Of a DNA stretch of 33,592 nt, positions 11,148 through 20,163 are shown piece after piece. The position numbers and the translations under genes are program-made. Source of the stretch: Acidovorax delafieldii 2AN (lineage in GTDB: Bacteria; Pseudomonadota; Gammaproteobacteria; Burkholderiales; Burkholderiaceae_C); NCBI RefSeq assembly GCF_000175235.1, contig NZ_ACQT01000023.1:1-33592 (forward strand). The letters run 5' to 3'. The first letter of the stretch is position 1. Every line of letters starts with the position of its first letter. The notes beneath the pieces are model-generated. The model saw nothing but the letters and a program-made list of their open reading frames with translations, was not told where the DNA came from and made no database searches.

Positions 11148-12482
11148 ATGACACGCAAGTATTTCGGCACGGACGGGATCCGTGGCACGGTGGGGCAGCC
11201 TCCGATCACTCCAGATTTCGTGCTGCGCCTTGCGCACGCGGTGGGCCGCGTGCTGCGCCAGACCGAGGAGCGCCCCACGGTCCTGATCGGCAAGGACACG
11301 CGCATTTCGGGCTACATGCTGGAGAGCGCCCTGGAGTCAGGCTTCAACTCCGCAGGTGTGGACGTGGTGCTTCTGGGGCCGCTACCCACCCCCGGCGTGG
11401 CCTATCTGACCCGTGCGCAGCGCGCCAGCCTGGGTGTGGTCATCAGCGCCAGCCACAACGCTTACCCGGACAACGGCATCAAGTTCTTCAGTGCGCAGGG
11501 CACCAAGTTGCCTGACGCCTGGGAAGAGGCCGTCGAGGCTGCGCTGGACGAACCGCCCCGCTGGGCCGATTCCGCTTCATTGGGCAAGGCACGGCGCCTG
11601 GACGATGCTGCGGGCCGTTATATCGAGTTCTGCAAGAGCACGGTGCCCCATGCGCTGTCCCTGCGCGGCCTCAAGATCGTGGTGGATGCCGCTCACGGCG
11701 CGGCTTACCAGGTGGCACCCAAGGTGTTCCATGAACTTGGCGCCGAAGTGCTCGCGATCGGCTGCGCACCCGACGGCCTCAACATCAACCACGAGGTGGG
11801 CGCCACCCATACAGACGCCTTGGTGCGCGCGGTGCGTGCCAACCGCGCTGACTACGGCATAGCGCTCGATGGAGATGCCGATCGCCTGCAAATGGTGGAC
11901 GCCACCGGCCGCCTGTACAACGGCGACGAGTTGCTGTACCTGATGGCCGCTGATCGCATGGGACGTGACGAACATGTTCCTGGCGTGGTTGGCACCTTGA
12001 TGACCAACATGGGAGTCGAGTTGGCGCTGCAGGCGCGCGGTGTGAAACTGGTGCGGGCGCGGGTCGGTGATCGTTATGTGCTTGAAGAGCTGGCGCGCCA
12101 CCATTGGATCCTGGGTGGGGAGGGGTCGGGACATTTGCTGGCGTTGGACCGCCACACCACCGGAGATGGGCTGGTGAGTGCATTGCAGGTCCTGATGGCG
12201 TGCGTTCGCAGTGAGCGCACCCTTGCGCAGTTGCTGGCCGATGTGGAACTCTACCCGCAGGTGCTGCTGAATGTGCGCCTCGCGCCTGGGCAAGACTGGA
12301 AATCCAATGCGCTCCTTGCGAAAGCCACGCAGGACGTCGAGGCGGAGCTGGGCATGGCAGGGCGGGTCCTGATCCGCGCCAGCGGCACGGAGCCGCTGCT
12401 GCGCGTGATGGTGGAGGCCAAGGATGTGCAGGTAGCCAGTTCCTGCGCGCAGCGCCTGGCCGATGCGGCGCGGGCCGGTTGA
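11148..12482 (+). CDS. glmM: Phosphoglucosamine mutase
   Basis: GlmM converts glucosamine-6-phosphate to glucosamine-1-phosphate, feeding UDP-GlcNAc for peptidoglycan and LPS. At 444 residues it matches the family (445 in E. coli). It starts [13 protein letters not shown] and has the phosphoserine loop VISASHNAY with Ser102. The metal loop DGDADR (about 243-248), the sugar-binding loop GEGSGH and the phosphate-binding RASGTEP near the C-terminus are also present. All four mutase domains are present. The ATG at 11148 has GAGGAGGGG at 11133-11141, a strong ribosome site. A longer open frame from 10926 overlaps folP and is not real. Downstream the next gene is convergent. Confidence 0.97.
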   Translation: MTRKYFGTDGIRGTVGQPPITPDFVLRLAHAVGRVLRQTEERPTVLIGKDTRISGYMLESALESGFNSAGVDVVLLGPLPTPGVAYLTRAQRASLGVVISASHNAYPDNGIKFFSAQGTKLPDAWEEAVEAALDEPPRWADSASLGKARRLDDAAGRYIEFCKSTVPHALSLRGLKIVVDAAHGAAYQVAPKVFHELGAEVLAIGCAPDGLNINHEVGATHTDALVRAVRANRADYGIALDGDADRLQMVDATGRLYNGDELLYLMAADRMGRDEHVPGVVGTLMTNMGVELALQARGVKLVRARVGDRYVLEELARHHWILGGEGSGHLLALDRHTTGDGLVSALQVLMACVRSERTLAQLLADVELYPQVLLNVRLAPGQDWKSNALLAKATQDVEAELGMAGRVLIRASGTEPLLRVMVEAKDVQVASSCAQRLADAARAG

Positions 12483-12650
12483 TGGCGCTGGTGCGTGGGT
12501 GGGTTTTGTGAGGCCGTTGCTTGTGCACCCTTGAAGTGGCTGGCGCTTTGGGCATGAGCTAACAGTGCCCAGGGTCCATGGGGCGTGCCAGCGGATGGCT
12601 ACAGCTGAGCATGCGTGCCCAGGTGCGGCGGCCTGGTCCGCGTGCCTGGG

Positions 12651-14876
12651 TCAGGCGAGCCGTCGGCGCATAAAGGTTTCCAGTTCGGGTGCCGGCAAGG
12701 GGGTGCTGAAGTGGTAGCCCTGGGCCTCATCGCAGCCCTGTTCGCGCAGGAAGGCCAGTTGGCTTTCCGTTTCAACTCCTTCCGCGGTGGTGCGCATGCC
12801 CAAGGCCTGTGCCATGCGGATGATGGCGCTCACGATGGCACGGTCATTGCCGTCGTTGCCCAGGTCGCGCACAAAGGACTGGTCGATTTTGAGTTTGAAG
12901 ATCTGGAATCGCTTGAGCTGACTGAGTGACGAGTAGCCGGTGCCGAAGTCGTCCATGGACAGGCGCACCCCGCGCGCGTGGAGTTGGTTCATGGTGGCCG
13001 CCGCCGTATGCGGATCGTCCACGGCGACACCTTCTGTCAACTCAAGCTCCAGCGCATCGGAGGGCAATTCCATTTCGGCGAGTATCTGGCTCACCATTTC
13101 AGGCAACTGGGGTTGGCGGAACTGGATGGCCGACAGGTTCACAGCCATGGAAAGGTCGGCAAAGCCTCTGTCGCGCCACGCCTTGAGCTGCTGCAGTGCG
13201 GTGCGAAGTACCCATTCCCCGATCGGGAGGATCTGCCCGCTGTCTTCGGCGATGGGGATGAATTCGGCCGGGGATATGGTCCCCAATTGGGGGTGGTGCC
13301 AGCGCAGCAGGGCTTCCACGCTGTGCACGCGTCCCGTCGTCAGGTCCATCTGGGGCTGGTAATGCATGCGCAACTGGTCGCGTTCCAAGGCGCGACGCAG
13401 GGCGTTTTCCAGTTGCAGTGCGCGCACGGACTGGGCCTGCATCTCGGGGGTGAAGAAGCGAAAGGTGTTGCGCCCGTCGAGCTTGGCTTGGTACATGGCC
13501 ACATCGGCCGATTGGGTGAGGGTGTCGAAATCCTCACCATCACCCGGGAACAAGGCAATCCCCATCGAGGGTGCCATGGTGAGCTCATGGTGGTCGATCT
13601 GGTAGTACTGGCGCGATGCTTCTTGCAATTTTCCTGCCACGCGGGCGGCACCGTGGGCATTGGCGCCTGGCAGCAGCAGCACGAATTCGTCGCCGCCCAG
13701 ACGGCACACCGTGTCCTTCTCCCGCACCACAGCACGCAGGCGCCTTGCAATCTCAACGAGCAGGGCGTCTCCGACCCGGTGCCCCAGTGAGTCATTCACA
13801 TGCTTGAAATGGTCGAGATCCAGAAAGACGACGGCCAGGGGGGTGCCAGACTCCCTGGCCAGGCGGATGGCGTGCTCGGCGCGCTCTCCCAGCAGGGTGC
13901 GGTTGGGCAGGCCGGTGAGGGCGTCGTAGTGGGCGAGCCAGTAGATGCGCTCCTGGTCGGCCTTGCGGTCGCGGATCTCACTGTGCAGGCTGTCCACGGT
14001 TTCGCGCAGTTCGCGGGTGCGGTCCTGCACTTGCTGCTCCAGGCGTTCGTGTGCCAGGGCGAGGGCCGCCTGGGTCTGCTTGCGCTCGGTGATGTCCATG
14101 GTGATCCAGATCGACCCTTCGGAAGGATCGGCCGCATCAATGAGTTTGCTGCGCACTTCGCACACAACGGCTGTGCCGTCTTTGCGGCACATTTCGATTT
14201 CCCCTTCGAAAGACAGGCCCGCCGCCAGCACCGGATAGCACCGCCGGCCCACTTCTTCCCACTGGGCGTCGCTTGCATACCAGCGCCGCGAGGGGCTGGT
14301 GGCCAGTTCGCCTGGCCCATAGCCGAGCATTTGCTCGAAATGCCGGTTGCAGCGCGTGAGGTGGCGATCGCGCAGAAACACGATGCCGACCATGGCATGG
14401 TCGAATAGCGCCTGCTTCTCGCGCAGCGCCGCGCTCAGCTGTGCCTGGGCCTGTTTGTGGTCGTCGATGTCGTCAAGGATCCAGATGGAGCCTTCAGCCG
14501 TGTCTTGGGGGTTGATCAGTCGGCCTGTCAGATGGCCCCAGAACAGATCTCCGTTGCGGCGGCGCATCTGGCGCTCCACCCGGTAGGTCTGGCCCTGTGA
14601 CATGGCCGGATAGGCGTCGCGGCCCAGTTCCCGAAATGCTTCACGATCGGGATAAAAAGATTCGCTGCCGAGCCCCGCCAGCTGCTCTGGAGCCTCGTAG
14701 CCAAAAATCTCAGCGTAGCGCTGGTTGCAGCGCACCACCACCCTTTGGCGCATGAACACGATGCCCGCACCCGCGCTGTCCAGAAGGGTTTGCTGTTCCC
14801 GCAGGGTACGTTGCAGAGGCGTGTCGGCCAAAAGTCCGGAAGGCTGCAGTGGTGGAAGGCTGTGCGGCAAGTACAT
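12651..14876 (-). CDS. PAS-PAS-GGDEF-EAL cyclic-di-GMP cyclase/phosphodiesterase
   Basis: This 741-residue protein could both make and break c-di-GMP. There are two PAS domains (about 25-140 and 150-265), each ending with an EGSIWI-type strand, then a short coiled coil (270-310). A GGDEF domain follows with an intact GGDEF at 394-398 and an I-site-like REKD at 385-388. The EAL domain has EAL at 521-523 and downstream ELTEG, DDFGTGYSS, KIDQSF and EGVET motifs. No membrane segment or signal peptide is seen, so sensing is probably cytoplasmic. The frame continues upstream to 15056. I chose the ATG at 14876 because a promoter-like TTGGAG/TACACT lies at 14949-14919, downstream of the earlier starts. 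No good ribosome site is visible. Confidence 0.9.
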   Translation of the reverse strand: MYLPHSLPPLQPSGLLADTPLQRTLREQQTLLDSAGAGIVFMRQRVVVRCNQRYAEIFGYEAPEQLAGLGSESFYPDREAFRELGRDAYPAMSQGQTYRVERQMRRRNGDLFWGHLTGRLINPQDTAEGSIWILDDIDDHKQAQAQLSAALREKQALFDHAMVGIVFLRDRHLTRCNRHFEQMLGYGPGELATSPSRRWYASDAQWEEVGRRCYPVLAAGLSFEGEIEMCRKDGTAVVCEVRSKLIDAADPSEGSIWITMDITERKQTQAALALAHERLEQQVQDRTRELRETVDSLHSEIRDRKADQERIYWLAHYDALTGLPNRTLLGERAEHAIRLARESGTPLAVVFLDLDHFKHVNDSLGHRVGDALLVEIARRLRAVVREKDTVCRLGGDEFVLLLPGANAHGAARVAGKLQEASRQYYQIDHHELTMAPSMGIALFPGDGEDFDTLTQSADVAMYQAKLDGRNTFRFFTPEMQAQSVRALQLENALRRALERDQLRMHYQPQMDLTTGRVHSVEALLRWHHPQLGTISPAEFIPIAEDSGQILPIGEWVLRTALQQLKAWRDRGFADLSMAVNLSAIQFRQPQLPEMVSQILAEMELPSDALELELTEGVAVDDPHTAAATMNQLHARGVRLSMDDFGTGYSSLSQLKRFQIFKLKIDQSFVRDLGNDGNDRAIVSAIIRMAQALGMRTTAEGVETESQLAFLREQGCDEAQGYHFSTPLPAPELETFMRRRLA

Positions 14877-14918
14877 GAAACCGGAAGGGGCCGGGGCAGG
14901 GCATCGAATTTGTACCAA

Positions 14919-14949
14919 AGTGTAGCAGTGCAGAGCGGCACGCCTCCAA
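14919..14949 (-). promoter_or_regulatory. Candidate promoter of the GGDEF-EAL gene
   Basis: On the minus strand TTGGAG (14949-14944) and TACACT (14924-14919) are separated by 19 bases. Transcription would start near 14912, about 36 bases before the chosen ATG. The spacer is longer than ideal. Confidence 0.35.
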
Positions 14950-15148
14950 GGCCGGACGGGGGCTTGGGGCTCATTACACCGCGGGCGCCGACGCAGTAGG
15001 TCTCCTCGCGCTGCGGGTGTCATGGATTCGAAATGCTGAAGACACGCCGACGTCACGTGCGCCTTTCACACTGCAGCACAAGAAAGCCGTGGCCGCCCTT
15101 GTGAAGCGGCTTCCAGACCAAGCCACTGCCCCGCTTCCAGGAGTCGCC

Positions 15149-15973
15149 ATGACCGAGCTGTCCAACCATCTGCTGCCCTTGTCCATTTCGCCGCCTCCGC
15201 AAGAGACTGTGACCGGCGTCCCTGGCCCTGCGGGCGCGCTCGTGCAGGGCAATGTGCAGGTGGGCTGGGCGCGGCACCAGGACGAGGTGCGCCAGGCACA
15301 GCGCCTTCGTTTTGACGTCTTTGCCGCGGAGATGGGCGCCCGGTTGGCCACCACGATTCCGGGGCATGACGTCGATCTGTTTGACGACTATTGCGAACAT
15401 CTTCTCGTGCGCGACGTGCCAAGCCAGCAGGTAATCGGCACCTACCGGGTGCTCACCCCTGCCCAGGCAAGGCGTGTAGGTGGCACCTACAGCGACAACG
15501 AGTTCGACCTGACCCGCCTGCGCAGCCTGCGCCCTCGCATGGTGGAGCTGGGCCGCAGCTGCGTGCACCCGGACCACCGCCACGGCGGCGTGATCCTTGC
15601 GCTGTGGGGCGCGCTGGCCGACTTCATGGTGCGCAACCAACTGGATACCATGATCGGTTGCGCCAGCATTCCGATGCTGCACAACGGGGTGGTGAGCGGT
15701 GATGCCGCAGCCAGCATATGGCAGCAACTGCGCCGGACCCACATGGCACCCATCGATTTCCACGTACGCCCGCGGTTGCCGCTGCCGGTGGAGCAACTTG
15801 ATGGGTCGCTTTGTATCGAGCCGCCTGCATTGATCAAGGGCTACCTGCGCCTGGGTGCCCGCGTGCTGGGCGCTCCTGCATGGGACCCCGATTTCAACAC
15901 GGCAGACCTTCCCATGCTGATGCGGATTGCCGATTTGCCCTCCCGTTATCGCAAGCACTTCCTGGGGGTGTGA
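15149..15973 (+). CDS. OlsB-like GNAT-fold acyltransferase (PF13444 type), probable ornithine-lipid enzyme
   Basis: The 274-residue protein has the OlsB/hemolysin-type acyltransferase motifs: RLRFDVFAAEMGA (52-64), DDYCEHLLVRD (79-89) and ELGRSCVHPDHR (133-144). OlsB attaches a 3-hydroxyacyl chain from ACP to ornithine, the first step to phosphorus-free ornithine lipid. That substrate is inferred from family and context, since PF13444 also includes other acyltransferases. The ATG at 15149 has AGGAG at 15139-15143. The longer frame from GTG 15017 lacks a ribosome site. The stop overlaps the next ATG (TGATG), so it is coupled to the PlcP-like gene. No OlsA partner is in the window. Confidence 0.75.
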   Translation: MTELSNHLLPLSISPPPQETVTGVPGPAGALVQGNVQVGWARHQDEVRQAQRLRFDVFAAEMGARLATTIPGHDVDLFDDYCEHLLVRDVPSQQVIGTYRVLTPAQARRVGGTYSDNEFDLTRLRSLRPRMVELGRSCVHPDHRHGGVILALWGALADFMVRNQLDTMIGCASIPMLHNGVVSGDAAASIWQQLRRTHMAPIDFHVRPRLPLPVEQLDGSLCIEPPALIKGYLRLGARVLGAPAWDPDFNTADLPMLMRIADLPSRYRKHFLGV

Positions 15974-16839
15974 TGCGTGCGGCGTTCGACGCCCTGGGCT
16001 GGAGCGCTGGCTCCATGGTAGACGAAATGGCCAGCCATGCAGAGGACGCACCCGACTCGCAGCCCCATCGCTTTCGCGCCGTTTTCATTTCCGATCTGCA
16101 CCTCGGAACGCCCGGTTGCCAGGCCGTCGCGCTGCTCGACTTTCTCAAGCAACATCCGAGCGAGATGCTTTACCTCGTCGGAGACATTGTGGACGGCTGG
16201 CAATTGCGCCGCCGGTGGTTCTGGCCTCAGGCGCACAACGACGTGGTGCAGAAATTGTTGCGCCGGGCTCGCAAGGGTTGTCGCGTGGTGTTTGTGCCGG
16301 GTAACCATGACGAATTTGCCCGCGCGTTCGCCGGCCATTCGTTTGGCGGTATCGAGGTGGTGAATGACGCGGTGCACTTGACGGCAGATGGCCGGCGGCT
16401 ATGGGTGACGCACGGTGACTATTTTGACGGAGTCATCCAGTGCGCCAAGTGGCTGGCCTACGTGGGCGACAACCTGTATGAGTTCACCCTCAAACTCAAC
16501 CGGTATCTCAACACGCTGCGTGCGCGCATGGGGTTGCCCTACTGGTCGTTGTCCGCATACCTCAAGGGCAAGGTCAAGAAAGCACTCAACTACGTGATGG
16601 ATTTCGAGGTGGCCGTAGCGGCGGAGGCACGCCGGCGCGGGCACCAAGGCGTGGTCTGCGGCCATATTCATCGCGCGGAAATGCGGGAAATCGACGGCAT
16701 CCTGTATTGCAATGATGGCGACTGGGTGGAAAGCCTCACCGCGCTGGTGGAACATACCGACGGTCGTCTCGAACTCCTGCAGTGGCCTGCTCGCCATGAA
16801 ACAACGTCGCGGTCGCGCACTACGGAAATGGCAGCATGA
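15973..16839 (+). CDS. PlcP-like calcineurin-type metallophosphoesterase (LpxH-related family)
   Basis: This 288-residue cytoplasmic phosphoesterase has a complete two-metal site: Asp41/His43 in FISDLHLG, Asp71 in VGDIVDGW, Asn111/His112 in PGNHDE, His147/Asp149 in THGDYF, and His231/His233 in CGHIHRAEM. It is often annotated UDP-2,3-diacylglucosamine diphosphatase. Features such as VGDIVDGWQLRRRWFWPQ and NDGDWVES match my recollection of the PlcP group, which in Sinorhizobium and marine bacteria cleaves phospholipids to diacylglycerol under phosphate starvation. It sits between an OlsB-like gene (one-base overlap) and a GT4 gene (four-base ATGA overlap), the context typical of PlcP rather than LpxH. 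Specificity is inferred, not shown. Confidence 0.78.
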   Translation: MRAAFDALGWSAGSMVDEMASHAEDAPDSQPHRFRAVFISDLHLGTPGCQAVALLDFLKQHPSEMLYLVGDIVDGWQLRRRWFWPQAHNDVVQKLLRRARKGCRVVFVPGNHDEFARAFAGHSFGGIEVVNDAVHLTADGRRLWVTHGDYFDGVIQCAKWLAYVGDNLYEFTLKLNRYLNTLRARMGLPYWSLSAYLKGKVKKALNYVMDFEVAVAAEARRRGHQGVVCGHIHRAEMREIDGILYCNDGDWVESLTALVEHTDGRLELLQWPARHETTSRSRTTEMAA

Positions 16840-17909
16840 AGATTGCTTTGGTGACGGATGCCTGGGAGCCGCAGGTCAACGGGGTGGTCACGACGCTCAG
16901 AGAGCTCGTGCAGCAACTGGAGCAGGGAGGCCATGAGGTGCACGTCATCCAGCCGAGCCAGTTCCGCACCCGCCCCTGTCCAGGGTATGCGGGCATTGAC
17001 CTGGCCGTCCGCCCCGCCCGAATTCTGGCGCGTTTCCTTGATGCGCTGCAGCCCGATGCCATCCATCTGGCCACCGAAGGGCCCTTGGGGTGGGCCGCCC
17101 GTTCCTACTGTCTTCGCCGCAAGCTGGCATTCACTACAGCCTTCCATACGCGGTTTCCCGAAATACTGAACGCGGCCTTGAAAATCCCCCTGGCGTGGGG
17201 ATACACGCTGTTCAGGCATTTCCATCGCCCATCGGCTGGCGTCATGGTTCCCACCCAGGGGGTATTGAAGATGCTTGAGCGTCGGGGATTCCGCAATTTG
17301 CGTCAGTGGACCCATGGCGTGGACACGCACGCTTTCCCATTCCATGGCGAAGCACTCGGCACGCCTTTGCTGGGTGCGTTGGCGCATCCCGTAAGCCTCT
17401 ATGTGGGCCGCGTTTCGTACGAGAAGAACATTGAGTCCTTTTTGCAACTCAAGATGCCAGGTACCAAAATTGTGTGCGGGGTGGGACCGCTGGAACAGCG
17501 GCTCAAGGAGCGGTACCCGGAAGTGCGATGGATGGGGTTGCTTGATCGCGCTTCTTTGGCGGCACTGTATGCGGCGGCCGATGTTTTTGTCTTTCCGAGC
17601 CGTTCGGAGACCTTCGGTCTCGTCATGCTGGAAGCCATGTCATGCGGAACCCCTGTTGCGGCATACCCGGTGGATGGCCCCCTGGAGGTGCTGGGGGCGC
17701 TTGAAGTGCCCGGCGCCCGCGGTGGTGTTCTGGATACCGATTTGCACTCTGCCTGCCAGGCGGCGCTGGCCGTTCCACGCCATGAGGCCCGGCGCAGGGC
17801 ACTGGATTTCACATGGTCGAAAGCGGCTACGCTGTTTGTGCAGCATCTGGTTCCTGCACGCCCTCAGGGCTGCGGGGCATTTGTGTCCGTCACACGAGGT
17901 GTCATATAA
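16836..17909 (+). CDS. GT4 glycosyltransferase, Agt-like glycolipid synthase candidate
   Basis: This is a 357-residue GT-B protein. The N-terminal half starts MKIALVTDAWEPQVNGVVTT, with HLATEGPLGWAAR near residues 77-89. The C-terminal half has LYVGRVSYEKNIE and the EX7E motif of GT4 (Glu258 and Glu266, in SETFGLVMLEAMSCGTPV). It is probably a retaining enzyme using UDP- or GDP-sugar. The gene overlaps the PlcP-like gene by four bases (ATGA). In known plcP-agt operons the partner glycosylates the diacylglycerol released by PlcP, making a membrane glycolipid; that role is inferred here. The final codons and stop overlap the Pho-box cluster of ppk1. Confidence 0.78.
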   Translation: MKIALVTDAWEPQVNGVVTTLRELVQQLEQGGHEVHVIQPSQFRTRPCPGYAGIDLAVRPARILARFLDALQPDAIHLATEGPLGWAARSYCLRRKLAFTTAFHTRFPEILNAALKIPLAWGYTLFRHFHRPSAGVMVPTQGVLKMLERRGFRNLRQWTHGVDTHAFPFHGEALGTPLLGALAHPVSLYVGRVSYEKNIESFLQLKMPGTKIVCGVGPLEQRLKERYPEVRWMGLLDRASLAALYAAADVFVFPSRSETFGLVMLEAMSCGTPVAAYPVDGPLEVLGALEVPGARGGVLDTDLHSACQAALAVPRHEARRRALDFTWSKAATLFVQHLVPARPQGCGAFVSVTRGVI

Positions 17910-17942
17910 GGTGTCACATCATTGTCATTAAGACGTTAAATA
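17888..17942 (+). promoter_or_regulatory. Tandem Pho boxes and -10 of ppk1
   Basis: Four TGTCAT-like units lie in a row: CGTCAC (17888-17893), TGTCAT (17900-17905), TGTCAC (17912-17917) and TGTCAT (17923-17928). The last two form a standard 11-bp-spaced PhoB box, GTGTCACATCATTGTCAT (17911-17928). TAAATA at 17937-17942 lies eight bases after it and fits a -10. The array overlaps the end of the upstream glycosyltransferase gene. Confidence 0.75.
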
Positions 17943-17955
17943 CTGAGATGGTCTT

Positions 17956-20163
17956 GTGCAACCTGTAATGGCGTCCATGTCTTCTCTGTCTTCCCCCGCT
18001 GCCGTGCAGTCACTTCGTGGTCATGCGCCCGCCACTGTGGCAGAGGTCGCGGCCATGCCGGCGCCGGAGCTTGCCACGGAAGCCGAGGCGCCTTTATCGC
18101 TCGCGCTGTTGGACCGTGACCACAGCATCCTGGCCTTCAATGAACGTGTCTTCGACTGGGCGGTGCGGGCGGATGTGCCACTGCTCGAACGCTTGCGCTA
18201 TCTCTGCATAGTCTCGTCCAATCTCGATGAATTCTTCGAGGTGAGGGCGGCGCCGCACATCACCGCGGCCAAGAATGGTGAAACCAAAGGGATCTACACC
18301 GAAGCTTCCTTCGAAGGCCTGTCGGCCAAGGCACATGACCTGGTAGCGCGGCAGTACGCCCTGTATAACGAGGCGCTGGTGCCAGCCTTTGCCGCCCATG
18401 GCATTCGCATCGTTTCCCATGGTGACCGGGCGGAGGCGCAAAGGCGCTGGGTGCAGGATTACTTTGTGCGCGAAGTGCGGCCCCTGCTCATTCCGGTGGG
18501 GCTGGATCCGGCGCATCCCTTTCCCCAGGTTGCCAACAAGTCGCTCAATTTCATCGTGCGCTTGCGAGGGCGCGATGCCTTTGGCCGCGAGAATGAAATT
18601 GCCATCGTCAAGGTGCCGCGCGCGCTGCCAAGGTTGATCCGCATGCCGTCGAAGGTGGCTCCTAAAGAGTCACTGTTCGTGAGCCTTTCCAGTATCGTGC
18701 GCGCGCATCTTGCGGAGCTGTTTCCTGGGCGGGAGGTCACGGAGTTTTCGCAGTTTCGCGTTACGCGGCATTCGGATCTCGCACTCGACGAAGAGGACGT
18801 CCGCAACTTGAGAACCGCGCTGCGCCAGGGGCTGCAGCACCGCCACTACGGACAGGCGGTGCGCCTCGAGGTTTCTGCCGGCTGCTCCACCTTTCTTTCC
18901 GATTTTCTGCTCAAGCAGTTTGATCTGCCGTCCGCTGCCCTCTACCGCGTGCGCGGACCGGTGAATCTGGTGCGGTTGACCCAACTGGTGGATCTGGTCA
19001 ATGACCCCGCATTGCTGTTTCCTCCCTGGCGCTCGGCGTGGCCGCGCCAGATCCAGCCCGGCGTTTCCATTCTTGAGCAATTGCGTCACCGCGACATCGT
19101 GATGCACCAGCCGTTCGAGAGTTTTGACGGCTTGCTGGCGTTTCTGCGTGAGGCAGTCAACGATCCGCAGGTTCTGGTCATCAAGCAGACCATTTACCGC
19201 ATTGGTGCGGATTCGGAATTGATGGACCTGCTGACGGAGGCTGTGCGTCAGGGCAAGGAAGTGATGGCCGTGGTGGAGCTCAAGGCGCGCTTCGACGAAG
19301 AGGCCAACATCAATTGGGCCGAACGGCTCGAGGCCATTGGCGCACAGGTCGTCTACGGCGTGGTGGGGCTCAAGACACATGCCAAGATGCTGCTGGTCAC
19401 CCGCAAGGAGGGGCGGCAGCTTCGACGCTATGGCCATCTTTCCACAGGCAACTACAACATGCGCACAGCGCGCTTGTATACCGATCTCAGTTACCTCACC
19501 GCCGATGAGGAAACCACTGCGGACATGGATGGGGTGTTCAGCCATCTTGCCAGCCAGAACCGCCCGCCCAAACTGCGCCGACTGTTGCTTGCACCTTTCC
19601 ATCTGCATCGGCGCATGCTCGAGAAGATCGAGCAGGTGGGGTTGGCCGCCAGCCGGGGCGAGGATGGTCGCATTGTTGCCAAGATGAACGCGCTGACGGA
19701 CGACGCACTGATCAGGGCGCTGATCCTGGCGGGGCAGCGTGGCGCGCGGATCGACCTGATCGTGCGGGGGGCGTGTATGTTGCCGGCCGGGCTGCAGGGG
19801 GTGGCGGACAACATCCGGGTGCGCTCGGTGATTGGGCGGTTCCTCGAGCACACCCGCGTGTTCTATTTCCGTGCGGGCCTTCAGGAAGACCTGTACCTTT
19901 CCAGTGCCGACTGGATGAACCGCAACATGATGCGGCGGGTGGAGGTGGCGTGGCCTGTCACCGACCCCGAATTGCGCCAGCAAATCGTGGACGAGTGCCT
20001 TGTCGCCTACCTGTACGATGACAAGGATGCGTGGACGCTCAACGCCGATGGCAGCTATGACCCCGCCCCCAACCCGGTGTCAGGAAAGGGCGCACAGAAT
20101 GCGTTGATGGTGCGCTATGGCGCGCCAGCTTCAGGCTTGCGCCACGGTATGGGATTGGCATGA
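17956..20163 (+). CDS. ppk1: Polyphosphate kinase 1
   Basis: Ppk1 reversibly polymerises the gamma-phosphate of ATP into polyphosphate. The 735-residue protein has all family parts: the N domain (FNERVFDWAVR, NLDEFFEVRAA), the head domain with an RVTRHSDL stretch, and two phospholipase-D-like C domains. The expected autophosphorylated histidine is His494 in YGHLSTGNYNMRTARLYTD. About 45 residues at the N-terminus, rich in Ala/Ser/Pro, exceed the E. coli protein. The start is uncertain: GTG 17956 has a weak GAG upstream, while ATGs at 17968 and 17977 are in frame with no ribosome site. Pho boxes immediately upstream imply PhoB control. The stop overlaps the sixA ATG (ATGA). Confidence 0.95.
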   Translation: MQPVMASMSSLSSPAAVQSLRGHAPATVAEVAAMPAPELATEAEAPLSLALLDRDHSILAFNERVFDWAVRADVPLLERLRYLCIVSSNLDEFFEVRAAPHITAAKNGETKGIYTEASFEGLSAKAHDLVARQYALYNEALVPAFAAHGIRIVSHGDRAEAQRRWVQDYFVREVRPLLIPVGLDPAHPFPQVANKSLNFIVRLRGRDAFGRENEIAIVKVPRALPRLIRMPSKVAPKESLFVSLSSIVRAHLAELFPGREVTEFSQFRVTRHSDLALDEEDVRNLRTALRQGLQHRHYGQAVRLEVSAGCSTFLSDFLLKQFDLPSAALYRVRGPVNLVRLTQLVDLVNDPALLFPPWRSAWPRQIQPGVSILEQLRHRDIVMHQPFESFDGLLAFLREAVNDPQVLVIKQTIYRIGADSELMDLLTEAVRQGKEVMAVVELKARFDEEANINWAERLEAIGAQVVYGVVGLKTHAKMLLVTRKEGRQLRRYGHLSTGNYNMRTARLYTDLSYLTADEETTADMDGVFSHLASQNRPPKLRRLLLAPFHLHRRMLEKIEQVGLAASRGEDGRIVAKMNALTDDALIRALILAGQRGARIDLIVRGACMLPAGLQGVADNIRVRSVIGRFLEHTRVFYFRAGLQEDLYLSSADWMNRNMMRRVEVAWPVTDPELRQQIVDECLVAYLYDDKDAWTLNADGSYDPAPNPVSGKGAQNALMVRYGAPASGLRHGMGLA

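Noticed and set aside
12483-12650. Possible terminator or small gene between glmM and the GGDEF-EAL gene
   Set aside because: Only imperfect CCAGG/CCTGG pairings without T-runs are seen, and no frame is convincing.
15017-15148. N-terminal extension of the OlsB-like protein from GTG 15017
   Set aside because: No ribosome site, while ATG 15149 has AGGAG at ideal spacing and the extension does not look like protein.
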